Shown: one piece after another, positions 58,929 through 64,000 of the stretch
Numbering within the stretch: the stretch's first letter is position 1
How the letters are laid out: every line of letters begins with the position of its first letter
Source of the DNA: Calamus simplicifolius
Lineage: Eukaryota > Streptophyta > Magnoliopsida > Arecales > Arecaceae
Reading direction: 5' to 3'
Length of the DNA stretch: 64,000 nucleotides
Assembly: GCA_900491605.1 (NCBI GenBank)
Contig: UESW01003880.1
Coordinates: forward strand, 495,027-559,026
Translations under genes and position numbers: made by a program
The notes under the pieces: generated by a model
Databases searched by the model: none
What the model was told of the DNA's origin: nothing
What the model saw: only the letters and a program-made list of their open reading frames with translations

Positions 58929-58936
58929 CTTTTATA
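58929..58936 (-). promoter_or_regulatory. TATA box of the Tat antisense gene (plus-strand copy)
   Basis: The minus strand reads TATAAAAG about 140 bases before the ATG at 58795. It matches 12719-12726 in the other copy and points away from the 3' LTR into the element. Confidence 0.65.
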
Positions 58937-59213
58937 CCCGTGTTTCAAATCATCCCGCCTGCCTCTAGTTGGCCACGTGCCTGTTTGCTATTAGAGACCG
59001 CTTCGGCGCCCACTCGGTGCGCAGGATGTGATGGGCACCACCTATGAAGGGACAGCGGTGACCTCACCGCAATGATGGCACCCGCCTTTCCATGGTTCCA
59101 CGCCCGAGGAAAATCTTGCCCAATCCCAACAACCCGAACAGACAGGATCGGCCACCAGGAGGTACTACGGATGCTAACACCCCTTTCGCTGATGAGTGCA
59201 CGCTCTCCCATCT

Positions 59214-59230
59214 CAGGGGCGGGGGGCATC
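59214..59230 (+). promoter_or_regulatory. Polypurine tract of the Tat element
   Basis: CAGGGGCGGGGGGCATC directly before the 3' LTR. The split copy has the same tract, inverted, at 2541-2560. Confidence 0.8.
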
Positions 59231-60087
59231 TGATGTGGCTAACCACCCCTCCTGGCGGCACTATAACAACGTGCGCAGCCTTCGAAGCAAGGATAATAAT
59301 TTTGATCGGCTCTTGGCTTCGGCCTCGGCCCCGGCATCGGCTCTTGGCTTCGGCCTCGGTTCTAGCATCAGCTCCTGGCCTCGGCCTCGGCTCCAGCATC
59401 GGCTCCTGGCCTCGGCCTCGGCTCTTGGCTTCAGCCTCGGTTCTAGCATCAGCTCCTAGCCTCGGCCTCAGCTCCAGCATCGGCTCCTGGCCTCAGCCTC
59501 GGCTCCAATATCGGCTCCTGGCTTCGGCCTCGGCTCCAGCATTGGCTCCTGGCCTCGGCCTCGGCTCCAGCATCGGCTCCTGGCCTCGGCCTCGGCCCCA
59601 GTTCCAATTCCAGCTCCGATCTCAGCTATTAACGCAATTCCAATCATGAAGCCGAATTTCGATACTGAACGGACATAAAACTATACAATGCGATCTACTC
59701 GCCCACTTTTTACCAAAATCACGGGCAGTTACAGGCAGTGCACACTTGCCGATATCCATGGAACATATCTAACCACCCGATGCTAATCTACGAAGTCAAT
59801 CTCAATAGAAGAGAAAATCTGACTGTTATAACGGAAGGGTAAGAGGGACCCCAACAGGTATGTAAGAGCCAACCCTAACGGGGGGCTCTCTCTCTCGCTC
59901 AAGTACTACTCGATTATGAAATTTCTGTTCTACAAACCACTGACTTGAGCATCGGAGGGTCCCACCGGAATCACTAGTCCGGGGCTTTTACAAGTTTTCG
60001 GAGGAAGAAGGTGCTTCCTCTACACTTCCGACGACCCGTGGAGATCTCTGCCCACCGGTGCTCACTGCAAGTAATTTGGCAGCAACA
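59231..60087 (+). repeat. 3' LTR of the plus-strand Tat element
   Basis: An 857-bp LTR, TGATGTGGCT to AGCAACA, followed by the target duplication CCAAG (60088-60092). The U3 minisatellite (about 59308-59610) is longer than in the 5' LTR. The TATA box is changed to GTATGTAAG near 59857. Confidence 0.94.
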
Positions 60088-60205
60088 CCAAGCTTTTCTT
60101 TTTTTGAGTTTTGTCGCATGAGGCACTTTAATACGTTCTAATAATTATTAACAATGTTTATAATCTAAATAGAAAAGTTCTATTTCTTGCTCTTGTAGTT
60201 GACGT

Positions 60206-60549
60206 CAATGTTTTGAAAACTGGATCAGATATCGAACCGTCTTAACATTTGGATCGCAGGTCAATCGGTTCGATCGGATGAACCGGTTTGATCGAACTGG
60301 ATAATATTATAATTAAATTTTAATTTAATAATATAAAATAATAAAATATAAATATAATTTAAATAAAAATTTAAAAAATTTAAAAACTGGATTGAACCGA
60401 TTGAAATCCGATCGGTTCAATAAATTTTTTTAATTTTTATTAGGTCATATAAAAATTAACTTTAATAATAAAATTATATCAAACTGATTATCGATTCTCA
60501 CGATTGAATCGGTTTGATCCGTCGATCCGGTTTAATTTTCAAAATATTG
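60206..60549. mobile_element. hAT-type MITE
   Basis: A 344-bp element with ends CAATGTTTTGAAAAC and, inverted, CAATATTTTGAAAAT. The flanks are a perfect 8-bp target duplication GTTGACGT at 60198-60205 and 60550-60557. An 8-bp duplication and a CANTG-like terminus fit the hAT superfamily. Inside, CCGGTTTGATCGAAC-like and GATCGGTTCAAT-like segments repeat in both orientations. No protein is encoded. Confidence 0.8.
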
Positions 60550-60781
60550 GTTGACGTTGATGGATTCGTGACTCGTCTCGTGATCTAAGAAGGAAGCCCT
60601 TTAAAAAAGTAAGAGATGGTTGGCAATAAATCTCAATTGGAGTCATGAGCTTAGCATGTACTAAGTGGGCCCTTTGAAAATCGACAACAGTGGTTACCGT
60701 GATCCCACGAGGTGTTGGTCGACGTGCCCAATGGTCGTTCACGCCTTAAAAAAGAAACAGCGACTGATCGATACTGTCGAA

Positions 60782-61133
60782 CAATAATTGTATGCGGAAT
60801 TAATTACGAGAACCACGTAATAACCTTGCAATTTAATTGGTATCATTTCTCTCCATCTGTAATGTTACCTTTGTAATTATCTCTGTCCCCATATTGATGA
60901 TTTTTATATTACGCACCAACCTTCATTCCCTCGGTATTATCGTGCATGAGATGTGGCATGCACGAGACCGTCGAATCAGGCAGGGAGACAATTATCATGC
61001 ACGGAATTAATTACGAGTACTACCTAATAAGCGTGCAGTTTAATTGGCATTATTTCTCTCCACCTGTGATGCTGTCTTTCTAATTAATTCTCTGTAGTCA
61101 CCGTTTGGATGATTTTTATATTAATTTACCAAC
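60782..61133. repeat. Diverged tandem duplication downstream of the P450 gene
   Basis: Two copies of about 140 bp (60782-60925 and 60987-61133) share CGGAATTAATTACGAG, TTTAATTGG, TTTCTCTCCA and GATGATTTTTATATTA in the same order. No gene. Confidence 0.75.
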
Positions 61134-62006
61134 AACTTTGCGTAGCCCAAAGGAAATCATGCAAGCGCTATAACCTTTTTCTCTAATATTTGCCATCCTT
61201 GGCCTGATCTTTTGGCACCAAATGTATGATGCCATGCCACCTTTCCGGTTTGGTTTATTTTGTTTCTCAAACGTGTCTGAAATTTTGTATAGGCTGGACG
61301 AAGTCCATATGATATAATTTTTTTATTATTATTATACATTGAGTGGAATAGAATAAAAAGCATGTTTTTGGTATACCAAATTACAAGGTGATAAATTTTT
61401 TTAATACTTATTATCTATAAAAATAGAATAAAATTATTTTACAATATTACTAATAAGATTAAAGAAAAATAATTCATTTTATCAAAATATTTTTTATTTA
61501 AATTCTATTCGATCACTATTTTATTTTTTTGCTTTTCCTTTCATCTTCAATAACACTTAATGTTCGATTATTATTTTTATAATATATATCATTTTTTTAA
61601 AAAAAAAAAGAGTTCTATCCAATCCTGCATAATACCAAATATAAGATAGATAATTTTTATTCTATTTAATTTATTATTCTATTTTACATCAAATATGAAA
61701 CCATCCCAATTAATTAGGATTAAGATTTTTTTATAACTGTATTATATATTATATATATATTATTATTTCTTTTATTATATATTAATATTATTTTTTATAA
61801 GCAACATGGGCTATGTCAGCCATTGTATGTGATGGGCGGAGGAATTGGAAGGGAACAAGACTTGCACCAGGGACAAATTAACTACAAGGCAAGAACAAAC
61901 GACAAGGCCACAGGCAAGATCTCAAGAAGTCCAGATTTGGCGACGAACAAGACGAGTAGATAAATGCTTGCCATCAAGCATGCCATGGCAAAGACCGCTC
62001 TCATGA
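61134..62006. other. AT-rich region 3' of the P450 gene
   Basis: No gene. It includes a TA-rich microsatellite near 61740-61800 and the probable 3' UTR of the minus-strand P450. Confidence 0.6.
61771..61776 (-). terminator. Possible polyadenylation signal of the P450 gene
   Basis: AATAAA on the minus strand, about 230 bp after the stop codon at 62007. In this AT-rich DNA such a hexamer can occur by chance. Confidence 0.35.
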
Positions 62007-63993
62007 CTACTCGAGCGATGGGAACGGGTCCAGGCGTGCCACGGGAACGCACACTAGAGGCTTGGCCCGAAGGATCACCATGCCAAAGCCTTCGCTCATG
62101 TCCAAGCCTCCTCCACTTCCTCCCTCCAGCTCCCCACCAACACTCCACTCGAAGCACTGAACCAACGCCGCCAACGCCAGTTGTATCACCTGAAGAGCCA
62201 GCGAGATCCCCGGGCACACTCTCCGGCCGCTCCCGAACGGCACCAGCTCGAAGTGCTGCCCCCGGAAGTCGATCGAGCCGTGCCCGTCGACGTCCTCTCC
62301 CACAAACCTCTCCGGCAGAAACTCCAGGGGGTCCTTCCAGTAGTTGGGATCTCTTCCGACCGACCACACGTTGACGAAGAGGCTCGTGTTGGCCGGCACG
62401 TCGTAGCCTCCCACCTTCACATCCTTGCTCGACACCCTTGTGGCCAGTGGCGCCGCCGGATGGAGCCTTAGAGTCTCTTTCACGACGGCATGAAGGTATG
62501 GTAGGTTGGGTATGTCGCTCTCTTCGACGACTCTATCCTTCCCAACTACATTGTCGATCTCTTCCCTCAGCTTCTTTAGAATGTGAGGATGGTTGATGAG
62601 CTCCGCTAAAGCCCATTCCACTGTGGCTGCGGATGAATCAGAGCCTGCTGTGAATATATCCTGCAAGCAGAAGGAGATCTAACCATGGCTAAGCTTCTGT
62701 TTTGGTAAGGAAACGGGAATGAGACTGGGAATAACCTTATGTCTGTCAAGCAGGATCTAGAATAAATAGGATTAATGAAAGGATAACTATTCCAAGGAAA
62801 GCTGGAATAAGATTCTCTTTATTCATCTCCTAAATCTACGGATAAAAATACCCTCTGAAGAACAAATTAAGGCTCCACCGCTCTACCGCTTCATGGCTTC
62901 GCAGAGAAGCGGTGACCATGAGGGGCACACGCACACAGAGGCTCCACCGCTCTACCGCTTCATCGCTTCGCAGAGAAGCGGTGGGCATGAGGGGCTTGGG
63001 TGGACGCACGACCTTGCACCCAGTGCCAGGCCAGCCAACAGTTTAGATGGAATAAAATAGTAAGATATGGAGCAAAAGTATAATTACCAGAACAAAGCCT
63101 TTGATGTTCTCCCTTGTTAGCTTCATTTCGGCGTTCTCATCCTCGGACACATCAAGCATGATATCAAGCAAATCCTTGACACCAGCATCTCCCTTACCTC
63201 TCTCTCTTCTTCTCTTCCTGCTCTCTTCTTTCTCCTTGATGATCCTCTCCATCAATCCATCAAATCTTTGGTGGACATCCTCGATCCTTCTGTTCAGGCC
63301 TTGCAAGTCGAAATTACGGAAAAGCCAGATGTAGTCACTGATATTGAACAGCCCAACGAGCTCGGCCACCTGCTTCACCAACTTCCTTGCCTCCTCGGTG
63401 TCGGAGGACGTCGAACTCGTCGTCATCCTAGTGATCACATTATTGGTCATCTTGATCAGCTCCCAGCTCATGTCTACAGGGTTGCTGGATTTGGACTTGG
63501 CGAACAAGGTATTCAAGAGGGCATGAAGCTCCTTACGCCGGACCGGGGAGAGCTGGTCGATCGTCCGGCCGCCGAGGAGCTCCGACATGCAGAGCCTCTT
63601 CATGAACTTCCAGTAGGGGCCGTAGGGGGCGAAGGCGAAGCCGGCGGAGTCGTAGGCGAAGCGGCGGACGGCGGTGTACTGGGGGCGGTTGGCGAAGGTG
63701 AGGTCGTGGGTCTTGAGGAGCTCTCTCACGGTGTCCGGCGAGGAGGCCACGATGGCGGGTGTGGAGCCAAGGCGGAGTTGGATGAGGGGGCCGTAGCGCC
63801 TCGTGAGCTTGTGGAAAGCCTGGTGGAGGGGTGGGCGGAGGAGGTGGAGGTGACCGATGACGGGGAGAGCCCGCGGGCCGGGGGGGAGGCGGGGCTTGGC
63901 ATGCCGAGTCGTGAGGAAGATGAGTCGGATGATGAGGACCGAAGCAAGCGAGATCAGGAAGAGAAGGGTGGGAGAGGTGAGACCTTCCTCCAT
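62007..63993 (-). CDS. Cytochrome P450, CYP93-like, two exons
   Basis: Exon 1 is 63088-63993 (302 codons) and exon 2 is 62007-62660. The phase-0 intron (62661-63087, 427 bp) has GT...AG ends, giving about 519 residues, a normal plant P450 length. Seen in order: an N-terminal membrane anchor (residues 9-27); the hinge PPGP (37-40); FAFAPYGPYWKFMKRLCMSE (near 115-134); the I-helix oxygen-binding AGSDSS (307-312); the K-helix ETLR (364-367); PERF (418-421); and the haem loop FGSGRRVCPG (444-453) with the axial Cys451. All key residues are intact. The overall style fits CYP93, a family acting in flavonoid and isoflavonoid metabolism at the ER membrane; the substrate cannot be told from sequence. 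The ATG lies 7 bases from the window edge, so the promoter is not visible. No mobile element interrupts it. Confidence 0.93.
62871..62995. repeat. Tandem duplicated hairpin unit in the P450 intron
   Basis: Two 56-bp copies (62871-62926 and 62940-62995, period 69) differ at only a few bases. Each contains ACCGCTTC...GAAGCGGT, an 8-base stem. They lie inside the intron, and GC content is higher than in the rest of the intron. Confidence 0.85.
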
Positions 63994-64000
63994 GGGAGGT

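Larger units (their letters stand above)
49418..60087 (+). mobile_element. Tat-lineage Ty3/gypsy retrotransposon, structurally complete
   Basis: LTRs at 49418-50161 and 59231-60087, with a perfect target duplication CCAAG at 49413-49417 and 60088-60092. Order: LTR, primer-binding site, gag, protease, RT, two RNase H regions, integrase, tandem repeat, antisense gene, purine tract, LTR. It belongs to the same family as the split minus-strand copy at 1736-43060 and has no nested insertion. Coding frames contain stops and frameshifts, and the integrase has lost its catalytic Glu, so it is non-autonomous as assembled. Confidence 0.95.

Noticed and set aside
59092..59649. A 185-codon plus-strand frame rich in Ser, Ala and Pro
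   Set aside because: It runs through the U3 minisatellite of the Tat 3' LTR.
61882..62374. Open frames on both strands over the P450 second exon
   Set aside because: They are shadows of the GC-rich P450 exon in other frames.

Overview
This is a plant nuclear genome window dominated by nested transposable elements, with one recognisable host gene at the right edge. That gene (62007-63993, minus strand, 5' end just inside the window) is a two-exon cytochrome P450 of the CYP93 type. Its GC-rich 5' end next to AT-rich flanks, together with Tat, Sirevirus, CACTA, RTE-LINE and MITE repeats, suggests an angiosperm, probably a monocot. A palm-like genome is possible, but the sequence alone does not prove it.

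Left and centre (1731-43065) are one nest. The oldest layer is a minus-strand Ty3/gypsy element of the Tat lineage (1736-43060, TSD GTTAT on both sides). Three insertions split it: a Ty1/copia element (2735-12552, TSD CCGGG), a solo Sirevirus LTR (15310-16875), and a full Sirevirus (19288-38610, minus strand). The Sirevirus is itself split, inside gag, by a CACTA transposon (27862-37030, TSD TAT). The CACTA carries a frameshifted TNP2 transposase, an assembly gap and three tandem arrays. Subtracting the insertions leaves a Tat element of about 10.60 kb. The second Tat copy in this window (49418-60087, plus strand, TSD CCAAG) is 10.67 kb, which supports the reconstruction.

The two Tat copies share one plan: LTR, gag, protease, RT, two RNase H regions, integrase, a tandem-repeat spacer, an antisense gene and the 3' LTR. 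The antisense gene has its own TATA box, two small introns at equivalent positions, a domain resembling the 'putative gypsy type transposon' family and an alanine/glutamate-rich coiled-coil tail. It is the most system-like feature of the window.

Between and around the Tat copies (43066-49412 and 60093-62006) lies AT-rich intergenic DNA with a probable SINE, a decayed RTE-LINE tail, a hAT-type MITE with a perfect 8-bp TSD, other MITE-like inverted repeats and local duplications. Positions 1-698 hold the end of another LTR. All autonomous elements seen here have stops, frameshifts or gaps, so they look inactive as assembled. No tRNA, rRNA or CRISPR was seen.
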